Shown one piece after another: positions 1-9,800 of a stretch of 47,769 bases of DNA (position 1 is the stretch's first letter; the number at the start of each line of letters is the position of its first letter). The stretch lies in the NCBI GenBank assembly GCA_024279425.1, contig JAJRRO010000021.1:1-47769 (forward strand), in the 5' to 3' direction. The position numbers and the translations under genes were made by a program. The notes below the pieces were generated by a model. It searched no databases. It saw only the letters and a program-made list of their open reading frames with translations, and was not told the DNA's origin. Source of the stretch: Bacteroidota bacterium. Its GTDB lineage: Bacteria > Bacteroidota > Bacteroidia > Flavobacteriales > Flavobacteriaceae.

Positions 1-1
1 A

Positions 2-193
2 CAAGGTTTGGATGCTAAACAGTTTTATAATAAGGAAAATGGACTCTATTATGTTTATTTGGCAGATTTTAATTTCAAAAAAGATGCGGAAACGGCCTAT
101 GTTTCTAATCTAAACGGAAAATACCGGGATGAAAAATGGATTATGCAAGTTGATAGTCCCACAGCTACTGTCGACACCAACTATGAGGATTAG
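2..193 (+). CDS. C-terminal end of a SPOR-like surface protein (5' end outside window)
   Basis: The reading frame is open from the first bases and ends at a TAG at 191-193, so only the last 63 residues are present. The visible part reads GLYYVYLADF, then an acidic/lysine helix and KWIMQVDS. This is the pattern of the SPOR-like tail found at the end of large flavobacterial cell-surface proteins, often encoded near PorP/SprF genes. SPOR folds bind peptidoglycan glycans, so a role in cell-envelope anchoring is an inference. An internal TTG at 8 is a leucine codon rather than a start. The rest of the protein is needed to name the family. Confidence 0.55.
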   Translation, partial: QGLDAKQFYNKENGLYYVYLADFNFKKDAETAYVSNLNGKYRDEKWIMQVDSPTATVDTNYED

Positions 194-353
194 CCAAATT
201 AAATATAGATTGTAACCACATCTCTCAAACTTAGTAAATTTTACAGCTCACCTGTTAAAAGAATTGGGGAAACGATTACGATTTTCTCAGCTCTTCACTT
301 AAAAATCATAAACTTTATGTACTGTAATTTAGCTCCTTAGCATATAAACGCAT

Positions 354-834
354 ATGCCAACAAGCTATCCATATCTTCAACTTAAAAAAAAATGCATTGC
401 ATTGGGAGCATTTATTCTTCTGGGATTCGGAAGATTGCAGGCCCAAGAAGCAATATTAACTGCCGGGGGGGATAGCTTTGGGTAATGGAGGCTCTGCAAG
501 CTACTCAGTTGGACAAGTAATCTATATCACCAATACAGGAATAAACGACATTGTTGTACAAGGTGTACAACGGCCCTATGAGATTATAGTTGAATCAGGG
601 GGAGGGATAGATATAAATCTTGTCTTATCGGTTTATCCAAACCCCGCAACCGATTTTCTGACATTGCAAATGGAAGATTTCGAAGGGCAAAATTTACAAT
701 TTCAATTGTTTGATATGAGTGGCAGATTGACAGCGAGTGAACGAATCACAGGTAAAAATACCGATATAATGGTGGGACACTTTGACTCTGGGGTATATAC
801 TTTAAAGGTTATAGATATCAATAGCCCAATTGAA
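354..834 (+). pseudogene. Small T9SS type A sorting-domain protein, frameshifted
   Basis: From ATG 354 the frame encodes a signal peptide (hydrophobic LGAFILLGFG, then QAQEA). It stops at TAA 483, in the middle of the conserved SYSVGQV-type repeat that these proteins carry. The sequence resumes one frame over (GNGGSASYSVGQV), consistent with one extra G around 480-482. Downstream comes a classical type IX secretion sorting domain: VYPNPATDFL, the FDMSGRL strand and the GVYTLKV strand. Such domains send proteins through the T9SS to the surface. There is no stop at the usual end of the sorting domain: the frame runs into the next gene. It is a pseudogene unless the frameshift is an assembly error. 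Confidence 0.7.
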
Positions 835-2128
835 ACGAAAATATTTACATTTTTGGCAATGACGTGGTCAACTTTATACTTATTTGCCCAAGCACCTGAA
901 AGGATAGCTTACCAAGCTACAATATGGGATACAAATGGTAATTTGATGACTGATGCTACTATAGGTATTCAAATAAGTGTTTTACAAGGCTCCTTTACAG
1001 AATACCGGTATATATAGAAATACAAACCCCAAATACTAATGCGAATGGATTGGTAAGTTTTGAAATGGGAAATGGAATAGTGGTTTCTGGAGCTTTTGAC
1101 GCTATTGATCGGTCCTCAGGCCCTTATTTTATAAAAACTGAAATTGATCCCAATGGAGGAATTAATTGCTCCATAACAGGCTCAAGTCGAATAGTAAGTG
1201 TACCCCATGCCTTACATACCAACGCGGCAGACAGTATTACAGGTGTGATTAATGTTTTTGGTTCATCTATAGCCAATGGTATTACGGCTACCGACATCGT
1301 CAACTGGAACAACAGCAGCACGGACGGCCAGAACATCAGCGGCTCGGGCCTATCGGGCACCGACCTGACGATCGAGATCGAAGGGAGTTCCTCTGAGACC
1401 GTAGACCTTTCGAGTATTGCTAGCGCGGATAACCTAGGCAATCACACTGCGGCACAAAACATACAGCTTGGTATAAATTACCTCTCAGGTGATGGGGACA
1501 ATGAAGGTATCTATGTTGATGTGAATGGCAATGTAGGCATTGGTACAAGTAGTCCCACCGAAACCATGCAGGTAAATGGTTCTATTAAAATTATTAATAG
1601 TACGGAAGGTGCCTATAAAGTCCTGACTTCAGATGCCAATGGAGTGGCTAGTTGGCAAAGCCACCAACCAGTTTACCTACAATTATCGACAATACTACTC
1701 AACAGCCCAGCACAACAGACCCAACACCAATAACTTTTTCAACCCATGAGGTAGCGAGTAGAATAAGTCATGCTCCTGGGTGCAGTACAATAATTATACT
1801 TTCGTCTGGCGCGTATAATATTGTTGCCCAACCCCAAGTGAACAGAAATACAAGTGCTGGAACAGGACAGTTTCATTGTTGGTATCAAATAGATACTGGA
1901 AGTGGTTGGGTAAATGTCTCAAACTCGAATATATTTTTGGACATGCCCTCTGTAAATAAAGACGATGTTATCATTGTAAGTATAACACAATATTTTATTG
2001 CAAATGACAAACTACGTGTAATGATGTCGGTTAATGATATATCAAGAAATATTAAGTTAAAACCGGTACTCTCCATTCCAAATGAGCCGGATATTCCATC
2101 CATTATTTTTACTATGTTTAAAATATAA
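835..2128 (+). pseudogene. Fibre/adhesin-like secreted protein, multiply frameshifted
   Basis: The residues KIFTFLAMTWSTLYLFAQ look like a signal peptide whose ATG has become ACG at 835. They are followed by APERIAYQATIWDTNGN, the typical start of flavobacterial fibre-like surface proteins. The frame breaks near 1000-1015 and again near 1650, so three consecutive frames are needed to read it. The middle part (GNVGIGTSSPTETMQVNG) is the motif found before tail-fibre or chaperone domains in this group. The C-terminal part after 1652 has no recognised domain and ends at 2128. A surface or filament role is inferred from motif resemblance only. The reading frame is fused to the upstream sorting domain without a stop. 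Confidence 0.6.
1279..1453 (+). other. GC-rich mosaic segment inside the fibre-like pseudogene
   Basis: This stretch is visibly richer in G and C than the AT-rich coding sequence on either side. It encodes a module reading NISGSGLSGTDLTIEIEG and SSETVDLSS, which resembles short modules repeated in very large flavobacterial surface adhesins. The abrupt composition change inside one gene suggests that the module was swapped in by recombination. It is described from composition and motif only. Confidence 0.4.
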
Positions 2129-2568
2129 AATGGCAGCCTCCTAAAAATCAAGGAGTATAAACTGTAGGGTATTGATTTTATTAGTATTTTTAGAGTAGCT
2201 GAGCAGACGTTGTGGACCACACCTTCACCGGATTGCATTAGTAGGGTAAAAGAAGTGTCAATGGTTTTATATGGTTTAAAGCTCGTCGATAGATTTAACT
2301 TTAATTTGCAACATTACCCGCAGAAAAGAAGTTCGGGAATTATTATAAGGGCTAAACTAGAACGGGCTAAACCAAACGTTTAATCCACTTTTACTACTAT
2401 TATGTTACATCGGAAAATCTTGTGTCCTGTTTACTACTCTACTATTTGAATATTATATTGCATAATATTCAATAGCTCCAATTCGTGTTATGTACAATTT
2501 TTTCATCCGATATTAAAGAACCCATTTTAAAAATATAGGAAAATAGATTAAGCTTAAGTTTAAACCTA
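2129..2568. other. Intergenic region without a supported gene
   Basis: No open frame with family features is visible on either strand. It contains the perfect hairpin at 2446-2472, which is listed separately. Otherwise it is AT-rich and looks like decayed DNA. Confidence 0.5.
2446..2472. repeat. Perfect 11-bp inverted repeat with 5-nt loop
   Basis: TTGAATATTAT at 2446-2456 is exactly complementary to ATAATATTCAA at 2462-2472, with the loop ATTGC between. It lies about 100 bp upstream of the kinase pseudogene. It could be an operator or a transcript hairpin, but there is no T-tract, so a classical terminator is unlikely. Confidence 0.4.
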
Positions 2569-3727
2569 ATGCCTGTTCTCCATATTTTTCGATAGACTTA
2601 TTTTTTTCGGTTATTGTTTTGCCAGAACAATGTTCCTAATAAAGATCTTATCGAAAATAAGAATATAATTGAAGCCCAAAGCAAAATATTTAACCAAGTG
2701 CAACAGTTTGCTGATTTTGGCAGCTGGACTTGGGATATAAAAAACGAAAGGGTAACCGGATAAGAACAAGGCTATCGAATTTTCGGTATTGAAAAAGAAT
2801 CATCAAAACTATCTGCTGAAAGTTTAGTAAAACTTATACATTCAGATGATAAAGAAAATATCAAGCAAGTACTTCTTGACTTATTGGAAAAGGGCGAGAA
2901 TACTGAATTCGAATTTAGAATAATTCGCTCCAATAATATTGAACGTGTTTTGAGAGCTTGGTGCACAACTGAATGCGATTCCGCCAAAAATCCGATTAAA
3001 ATAATTGGAATCACAATGGATATTACGGAAATAACAAAACAGAAAGAAGTGACTAAAAAAATGCAACAATCAAAAGAAAAGCCTAGAGCTCTGGCTTCGC
3101 GAATTGAGAGTGCAAGGGAAGAAGAAAGAATTCATATAGCCCGAGAAATCCATGATGAATTAGGGCAAACATTGACCGCACTACTCATAGATTCTCATTC
3201 TTTATGAAATAATACACAATTTAAAAAAAGGGAATTGAACAAAGAATTAAAATCTATAATCAATTTGGTAAATCATTCTTAGAAACTATTCGGAAAATTG
3301 CCTAGGATCTTTGCCCCGCTATATTGGATAATCTTGGACTGGGAGCCACAATTGAATGGCAATTGGAAGAGTTTGAAAAAAGAAATGAGATTGATTGTAT
3401 TGCAGGTATACAAGATAGACTTCCAGACGAATTGAGTAAAGAAAAAGTAACGGCAATATTTCGTATATTTCAAGAAATACTTACCAATATTTCAAGACAT
3501 ACCAAAGCGAAGAAAGTGAAAGTAATCCTAAAAACAGAAAATAATAAAATAAAGCTATTTGCTAGTGATAATGGAAAGGGAATAGCAAAAGAAAACCTTG
3601 ACAATAAAAGATCTCTTGGCGTATTGGCATGAAGGAAAGGGCAAGCATGGTAGGCGGTGATTTTTCCATTTCAGAATTCATACGGGATGGAACCGAGATA
3701 AACGTATTGATACCCGTTAACAATTAA
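2569..3727 (+). pseudogene. PAS sensor histidine kinase (HisKA_3/NarX type), degraded
   Basis: The remnant reads in order as a short hydrophobic N-terminus, a PAS domain (FADFGSWTWD to ITMDITEITK), a HisKA_3 box with the phospho-accepting His in REEERIHIAREIHDELGQ-like context near 3150, and a HATPase with EILTNISRHTKA and SDNGKGI. It is broken by in-frame stops at 2593, 2761 and 3205, further stops near 3281, and frameshifts near 3290 and 3625. The last frame ends at 3725-3727, 14 nt before the response regulator at 3742. Both form a NarXL-like pair, so the regulator has probably lost its cognate kinase. The lesions are too many and too mixed to be assembly errors alone. Confidence 0.8.
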
Positions 3728-3741
3728 AACACTATTATAAA

Positions 3742-4371
3742 ATGTTAAAAGTTTTGTTAGTCGATGACCATGAAATATTAAGACAGGGGTTAAAAAAAAT
3801 AATTGATTACAACTTCACCAAAGTGGTGTACGGGGAAGCGGGAAATAGTGCAGAAGCCATAAAACTGGCATTTAAACAACCTTGGGATGTTATAATAATG
3901 GATATAAACATGCCCGGAAGAGATGGTCTGGACATTATTAAAGAATTGAAATCCAATGGTATTAAAACTCCGATATTAGCCCTAAGCATGCACCCTGAGG
4001 AGCAATTTGCCTTGAGGGCAATCAAAGCTAAAGCTTCTGGGTATCTAACTAAAAATAGTGCTCCAACAGAATTGGTAAAAGCCATTAACACGGTACTGAA
4101 CGGGAAACAATATATTACAGATTCCGTCGCCCAAATTTTAATCTCGGATATAAGGAACGAAAATCAGTTAAATTCCCATTCCATTTTATCCGATAGGGAA
4201 CTACAAGTATTACAATTAATTGGAAAAGGCTTGTCCGTGTCTCAAATTGGTAAAGAACTATCACTGAATGTGAAAACCATAAGCACCTATCGAGCCCATA
4301 TACTATCAAAAATGAACATGAAATCCAATGCTGATATTATTCTCTATGCAATAAAGAATGAGCTTGTGTAA
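3742..4371 (+). CDS. NarL/LuxR-family response regulator
   Basis: This 209-residue protein has the standard two-domain layout. An N-terminal receiver (LLVDDHEILRQGL, acceptor Asp in VIIMDINMPGRDG near residue 55, conserved Lys in GYLTKN) is followed by a C-terminal LuxR-type helix-turn-helix (LSDRELQVLQLIGKGLSVSQ to KTISTYRAHILSKM). Family members bind DNA as dimers after phosphorylation. The gene follows the kinase pseudogene by 14 nt and was presumably co-transcribed with it. The regulator is intact while its partner is destroyed, so it may now act unphosphorylated, through another kinase, or through acetyl phosphate. Confidence 0.93.
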   Translation: MLKVLLVDDHEILRQGLKKIIDYNFTKVVYGEAGNSAEAIKLAFKQPWDVIIMDINMPGRDGLDIIKELKSNGIKTPILALSMHPEEQFALRAIKAKASGYLTKNSAPTELVKAINTVLNGKQYITDSVAQILISDIRNENQLNSHSILSDRELQVLQLIGKGLSVSQIGKELSLNVKTISTYRAHILSKMNMKSNADIILYAIKNELV

Positions 4372-4474
4372 TAGTTATGACAAAATAATTCAATTCACAT
4401 TTTTCCGTTCGGCATTTTCTTTCCCTAGGTCTATCTCCTATACTTATTAGGCATGCACTTTTAACACATAATGT

Positions 4475-4615
4475 CTTAAATTAAAAACAAGCGGATATAG
4501 GACAAACACTGATTCTTATATGAAAAAGTCTGATAAAAGAATTAGACAAGTGATTAGAACATTTTCAGTTCTAATCTTAATAACTACCAACTATTTACAT
4601 AGTAATTTTACCTAT
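4475..4615 (+). repeat. Leader repeat copy A (inverted relative to copy B at 20022-20163)
   Basis: The sequence beginning CTTAAATTAAAAACAAGCGG matches the reverse complement of 20022-20163 over its whole length. The match is nearly 90% by eye over the first ~85 bp and lower afterwards, with one single-base indel. The copy sits 229 nt upstream of the receiver gene at 4704. Copy B sits 210 nt upstream of the gene at 19953, so each copy has the same orientation and nearly the same distance relative to its downstream gene. Both contain a related short ORF. Confidence 0.75.
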
Positions 4616-4639
4616 AAGATAAATAAAGTCAATGAGTGA
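4520..4639 (+). CDS. Short ORF in leader copy A (39 aa), related to 19959-20126
   Basis: ATG 4520 opens a 39-residue frame starting MKKSDKRIRQVIRTFSV and ending at TGA 4637-4639. The other leader copy encodes WKKSDERVRQVISIFSV in the same position. Several differences are conservative (K/E, I/V, L/F), as expected if the peptide was under coding selection. The central part is hydrophobic. It ends 64 nt before the receiver gene at 4704. The shorter C-terminus suggests that copy A is degraded or truncated. Function is unknown: it could be a leader peptide or a small membrane protein. Confidence 0.35.
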   Translation: MKKSDKRIRQVIRTFSVLILITTNYLHSNFTYKINKVNE

Positions 4640-4703
4640 TATTGAATGTTTAAATTTAATAACTAGACGAATATATATTCCAAGAATTTAATTCTCGACT
4701 ATC

Positions 4704-5096
4704 ATGAAAATAAAAAAAAGCACCATATTGTACATCGATGATGAAATCAGCAACATCTTTATTTTTAAAAAACTTTTTGATGGTTATTACAATATAATTA
4801 CGGCACTATCTGGATTCGAAGGGCTTCAAATGTTAGAAAAGCATCAAATAGAGTTGGTTATTACAGATCAGCGTATGCCAAAGATGTCGGGGCTGGAATT
4901 CTTAAAAAAGGTAACACAAAAATGGCCAAATATAAAAAGTATTATGTTATCGGCTTATTCTGATATGGACATAACATATTCTGTTATTAAAGATTTAAAG
5001 GTATTGCGATATATAACTAAACCCTTTGATCAAATAGAAATGAAATTACTTATCGATTGGGCCATTGAATTGCAACTAATAGAAATTGAAGAATAG
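4704..5096 (+). CDS. Stand-alone receiver-domain protein
   Basis: The 130-residue product is a single receiver domain. Acidic pocket residues are in YIDDE (12-14), the acceptor Asp55 is in VITDQRMPKMSG, a Ser is in LSAYSD and the conserved Lys is in YITKPFD. There is no output domain. The DQRMP and ITKPFD motifs put it closest to the RpfG-like receivers that precede PAS or HD-GYP modules. The receivers starting at 14607 and 14987 in the same block have the same signature. It is convergent with the six-gene operon ending at 5309 and preceded by leader copy A. It probably relays phosphate or binds a partner protein rather than DNA. Confidence 0.88.
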   Translation: MKIKKSTILYIDDEISNIFIFKKLFDGYYNIITALSGFEGLQMLEKHQIELVITDQRMPKMSGLEFLKKVTQKWPNIKSIMLSAYSDMDITYSVIKDLKVLRYITKPFDQIEMKLLIDWAIELQLIEIEE

Positions 5097-5177
5097 GGGA
5101 AGTGAATTTTCATTGTTTCATTTAACCATAAATTTAAGATTAAAAATATAACTTGACTTACTGTCCTAATTTCGGGG

Positions 5178-5208
5178 GGGGGAATTATAATCTACTATGA
5201 TTTCCCCC
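5178..5208. terminator. Possible bidirectional hairpin between convergent genes
   Basis: GGGGGAA at 5178-5184 can pair with TTCCCCC at 5202-5208 across a 17-nt loop, between the convergent genes ending at 5096 and 5309. The G run is nine bases long (5174-5182). There is no strong T-tract, so terminator function is uncertain. Confidence 0.25.
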
Positions 5209-5308
5209 ATTGTTAAGACTCAGTAATTCTCTAATTTTGACCTCCTTTTTTTGCTTATCGCAGCTTTAAGCACCTTCCTAGTAATGGGAAAAGATACAAT
5301 TTGGCTAA

Positions 5309-5743
5309 TCACCCATCCTTTTTCTTTAATAACCTGTCTGTAAAATATGCTTGTAATAGCTCATAAATTATATCTTTTGTCAGTGGTTTATTCCTAAAAC
5401 CCGAAACTTCCCCAATAGTTTCTGCTTTTGCATGATCCTCTGGATTTATAGATGTTGTGAGCATCACTATAACTATTTCATCTTTTTTGACCATCTTCAG
5501 TTTCTTGAATTCCTCTAAAAACTGCCAGCCATTCATATCGGGCATATTGATGTCAAGAAGAATTAAGTCAGGCCATGGAGATTTACCTACAATTCCGGAT
5601 TTTAGAAACTCCAGGGCCTGCTGACCACCTCCAGCCACCTGTATTTGTTCTGTACAGTCCGTTTTTTTGATTACATATTCATTTAAGAAGTTAGTTGCCC
5701 TATCATCATCAATAAGTAAAATACATTTTAATTTTATTTTCAT
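5309..5743 (-). CDS. Rcp1-like single-domain response regulator
   Basis: This 144-residue receiver has LLIDDDRATNFL at the start, acceptor Asp64 in LILLDINMPDMNGWQFL and a Lys in RNKPLT. The long alpha4-region insert and the NGWQFLEEF motif are typical of the Rcp1/CheY-like regulators that Bacteroidota and cyanobacteria pair with phytochrome-type kinases. It lies 6 nt downstream of the REC-kinase at 5750-6895, so it is most likely phosphorylated by that kinase. It is the last gene of the leftward signalling operon. No output domain is present. Confidence 0.9.
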   Translation of the reverse strand: MKIKLKCILLIDDDRATNFLNEYVIKKTDCTEQIQVAGGGQQALEFLKSGIVGKSPWPDLILLDINMPDMNGWQFLEEFKKLKMVKKDEIVIVMLTTSINPEDHAKAETIGEVSGFRNKPLTKDIIYELLQAYFTDRLLKKKDG

Positions 5744-5749
5744 TCCCTG

Positions 5750-6895
5750 TTACATTTTAATTGTAAAATAGAACTCACTTCCTTTATCGCGTATTGATTC
5801 CACCCAAATTTTCCCATTATGCAGTTCTACGATTTTTCTGCATTGGGCAAGACCAATTCCCGTACCCTCATAGTCTTGTTTATTGTGCAGGCGTTGAAAA
5901 ATAATAAAAATAGTTTCATAGAATTTTTCATCTATACCAATGCCATTGTCCTTAAATTTGAATTCCCAAGTATCATCTTGTTTTCGGGATGAAATATTGA
6001 TAATGGGAGAGACACCCTCTCTACAATATTTAAGAGCATTGCCAATAAGGTTCCCGAATAATTGCTTTAATTCAATAGGATAAGCGTTTAAGGTAGGGAG
6101 TGGTCCACTTTCAATTTCACCTTGACTTTCGGAAATAACTACCTGAAAATCTTCTAACACCAAGCGCAGTATTTCATGGCAGTCCACTCTTTCTGCAGCT
6201 CTTCCCTTACCTAGTATGGAATATTCGAGTAGCCCATGTATTAAATTTCTCATCCTATTGGTCGACTCAAGAATAAAACGAATGTATATATCGGCATTGT
6301 CATCGAATTTGCCTCTGTATTCCTGATCAAGGAGTTCAACAAAACTTGAGACCGTACGCAGGGGTTCTTGCAGGTCATGTGAGGAGATATAAGCAAATTG
6401 TTCCAATTCGTTATTTTTGCTTTCAAGTATTGCCATGGACTGCTCTAATTCAGCAGTTCTTTCAGCAACCTTTTTTTCTAGCCATTTGTTAGTGTTTTTT
6501 AATTTGTCCCTATTGGTTTTTAGTTCTATATGTGTCTTAACTCTTGCCAATAACTCATTACTGTTAAAAGGTTTGGTAAGGTAATCCTGTCCACCATGTT
6601 CAAAAGCTTTTTCAATGCTATCAATGTCAGTTCTAGCTGTAAGGAAAATTACGGGGATTTCATTTTTTTTCTCTCTCTCTTTAATTCTCTTACAGACCTC
6701 AAAGCCATCCATTTCTGGCATCATAATGTCTAGTAAGATGAGTGTGAAATCTTCAGAATTAATTAGATCTAATGCATCGAAACCATTTAGCGCATAGTCT
6801 ACATCGTAGTTTTCTTCAATAAGAAAGTTTGCCAATACTTGAATATTTTTGTCATTGTCATCAACAATTAGAATTTTGTGAGCGTTATTTTCCAT
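5750..6895 (-). CDS. Receiver-linked histidine kinase (REC-HisKA-HATPase)
   Basis: The 381-residue protein starts with a receiver (ILIVDDNDKNIQVL, Asp near 56 in LILLDIMMPEMDGFEV, Lys in YLTKPF). A coiled coil follows (about 125-165), then a HisKA domain with the phospho-His near 172 in ISSHDLQEPLRTV, and a HATPase with NLIGNALKYC, DNGIGI and GTGIGL. There are no membrane segments, so it is cytoplasmic. SHDLQEPL kinases usually donate to Rcp1-like receivers, which matches its 3' neighbour. Its start overlaps the 3' end of the hybrid kinase by 11 nt, which implies translational coupling. The receiver probably accepts phosphate from that hybrid kinase and gates the kinase part (inference). Confidence 0.92.
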   Translation of the reverse strand: MENNAHKILIVDDNDKNIQVLANFLIEENYDVDYALNGFDALDLINSEDFTLILLDIMMPEMDGFEVCKRIKEREKKNEIPVIFLTARTDIDSIEKAFEHGGQDYLTKPFNSNELLARVKTHIELKTNRDKLKNTNKWLEKKVAERTAELEQSMAILESKNNELEQFAYISSHDLQEPLRTVSSFVELLDQEYRGKFDDNADIYIRFILESTNRMRNLIHGLLEYSILGKGRAAERVDCHEILRLVLEDFQVVISESQGEIESGPLPTLNAYPIELKQLFGNLIGNALKYCREGVSPIINISSRKQDDTWEFKFKDNGIGIDEKFYETIFIIFQRLHNKQDYEGTGIGLAQCRKIVELHNGKIWVESIRDKGSEFYFTIKM

Positions 6896-9800
6896 TATGT
6901 TGAGAATTTAAATTTTCAATAAAATGGGGGAATTGTTGTATCAATTCCTTTTCTTTGGTGATGTTGAACAATTTACATGCCATATGTAAATCTTCTCCGT
7001 AGTTTATTAAAGGTGCCACTTTATATTTTTTACCTATTTCCAATAGCACGTTTGCCAAAAGAAGTACTTTTTTCTTTTGTCTAACGATTTTTATGTCTTC
7101 CCAAAGGGGCATTACCTTTTTCTCGATTTCCAATATCAAGTCCTCAAGATTGGCAATAGGTTTAAATATGATATTAGAAATAGTTTCTTTAGAATCAGCG
7201 ACAATAGAATATTTAATATATCTCTTTAGTGTATTAAGTAGAGCTGTTGCACTTACAGGCTTTCTAATAAAATCGTTAAACCCCTGATCAAGTGCTTTAC
7301 GCTCATCTTTATCAAATACTGAGGCAGTAAAGGCAACAATGGGAATATGGGACCACTCTGGAGTTTTCTTGATGGCATCATTAGTTTCAACACCATTCAT
7401 ATTAGGCATCCTTAGGTCTAGAAAGATTAAATCCGGGTTATGTTTTTTGATGGCTATAAGTGCTTCTTGTCCATTTTCAGCTTCTACTATATTAATACCA
7501 TAACCTTTTATGTATTCTTTTAAGAGGTCTCGGTTTGTTTTAATATCATCTACAATTAGAACTGTGGATTTTTCAAATTCAATCAAATTGGAATCAAATT
7601 CTATTTTTTCTTCCGCTTTTATATCCTCCTTACCAATGTTGACCTTCTCTAATGTAATTGTAAAAGTACTGCCTTCGCCTTTCTTGCTCGTTAATTCTAT
7701 CTTTCCGTTCATTAATTTTACAAATTGCTGCGTAATAGCAAGACCTAAACCTGTACCTTCATAATTTTTATTGTCCATCATATCCATTTGGTCGAAGGCC
7801 TGAAAAATTCTTTTGTGATCTTTTTTAGGTATACCAATTCCGGTATCTTTTATTTTTAGAATTAGATTCAAAGACTTGCCAGTATTGTTTAGGAATGTCA
7901 CTGCTACCTCTATAGACCCTTGATTCGTAAATTTTATGGCGTTGTTTATTAGGTTTATTAGTATTTGCTTTATTCGTAATTCATCAATGAACAATACCCT
8001 TGGAAGATTTTTATTAATTACCATATTTAATTCTAATCCTTTTTCTATTGCTTTTACTGTAAACATATTAACCACTTCCTGAACAAGTGTTTTAACATTT
8101 ATTGCCTCATAATTAAAGTCAAATTTTCCAGATTCAATCTTACTTAAATCTAAAATATCGTTAATAAGGGTTAATAGTGTATTACCACTGGATCGTATAG
8201 ATTCAATGTATTGAAGTTGCGTTTGATCTTTAATGTGTTTGGATAAAATTTCTGAAAACCCTAAAATAGCATTCATTGGGGTGCGAATTTCGTGACTCAT
8301 ATTGGCAAGAAAATTACTTTTTGCCTTATTGGCATTATTAGCTTCTATTTTAGATTTTTCTGATTCTTCAAAAAGTCTTGCATTCTTAACGGCAATAGCT
8401 GCATTCGAGGCAAATGCCGTAACTTGTTGGGAATGTTCTAGATTAAAGTAATCTACCTTGTTCTTATCCAATGTTATTCTGCCTATATGATTATCATCAA
8501 TAATTAAAGGAACTGCCATGGTCGAACGAATGCTCTTAGTTTGTGATAAATCTTTGAATAAATGGTGAGATCGAGTATCTTTTATGATTATTGTTTTTTT
8601 TTGATCTTTTTCTATTTTTGAAAAAATATCCGAGTCTAATCTAAAACTTTTATGAAGCACTTTCTCAGGAGAAAGAAATCCTGAAACGGCAACTATTTCG
8701 AAATAGTCTCCTTTTAAAACTTGAACAGTTCCACTATCAAATGAAAGTACATTCTTAAGTTCAGAAAGTACTAGGCTCAATACCTCCTTCAAAGATAAAG
8801 TACTACTTAATTCTTTGGAAACATGGTATAATGCTTCTACCTGTTCTTTAGATTTTATTAGTTCGTTTTCCAAAAGTTTCCGTTCAGTAATATCTTCTTT
8901 TACAGCAACAAAATGGGTGATTTCATCTTTATCATTAAAGATGGGCGAAATAGAAGTGCTTTCCCAATATTCTTCTCCCGACTTTTTCTTATTAATTATG
9001 TCCCCTCTCCAGGTTTTTCCAGATAAAATAGTTTTCCATAAATTTTCGTAAAACTCTTTCCCGTGTTTGCCTGACTTTAATATACTCGATGGATGTCCTA
9101 TACCTTCATCAAATGAGTATCCAGACGAAGTAGTAAATGCAGGATTAACATATTCAATTACTCCCGCTTTATCAGTAATAACAATTGTCGTTAAACTCTG
9201 CTCTATGGCATGGTTTAATTTTTTTATTTCTTCTTCTGTTTTTTTTCTATCATTAATATTAGCCCAATAACCAATTATTTCTCTCACGGTACCGTCATCG
9301 TTATAAATTAGTCGCATTTCATCATGAACCCACAGATAAGAACCACTACGATGTTTAAAGCGGTATTCAATTATATGGAAGCCATGTTTAAATAATTCAG
9401 GTATTTCCTCTAGAAACTTTTGTTTATCATCTGGGTGAACATTGTTTATCCAAAACTCACTATTGTCGGTAAATTTATTAGGGGGATAATCAAATAATTG
9501 CTTGACATTAGCACCTACAAATGTAATTCCAAAATCGCCCACTGTCTTGCTTGTATAAATGGCTACAGGATTAGAAGAGATAAGATAGTTCAATCGAGCT
9601 TCACTTCTTTGTAGAGAAATTTCAGTATTTTTTAGTTCACTAATATTTATGCCTGTTCCTATCCTATATTCTTTGCCAGATATTTCGGTTGGCATAATTG
9701 TGAAGAGATAAGGAGTAACTCCTTTAGTTGATTTTATTTTTAATTCAACATTAATAGCTTTAGTAATATTGGTAAAACTGTTAATTGCAAGCGCTCTATC

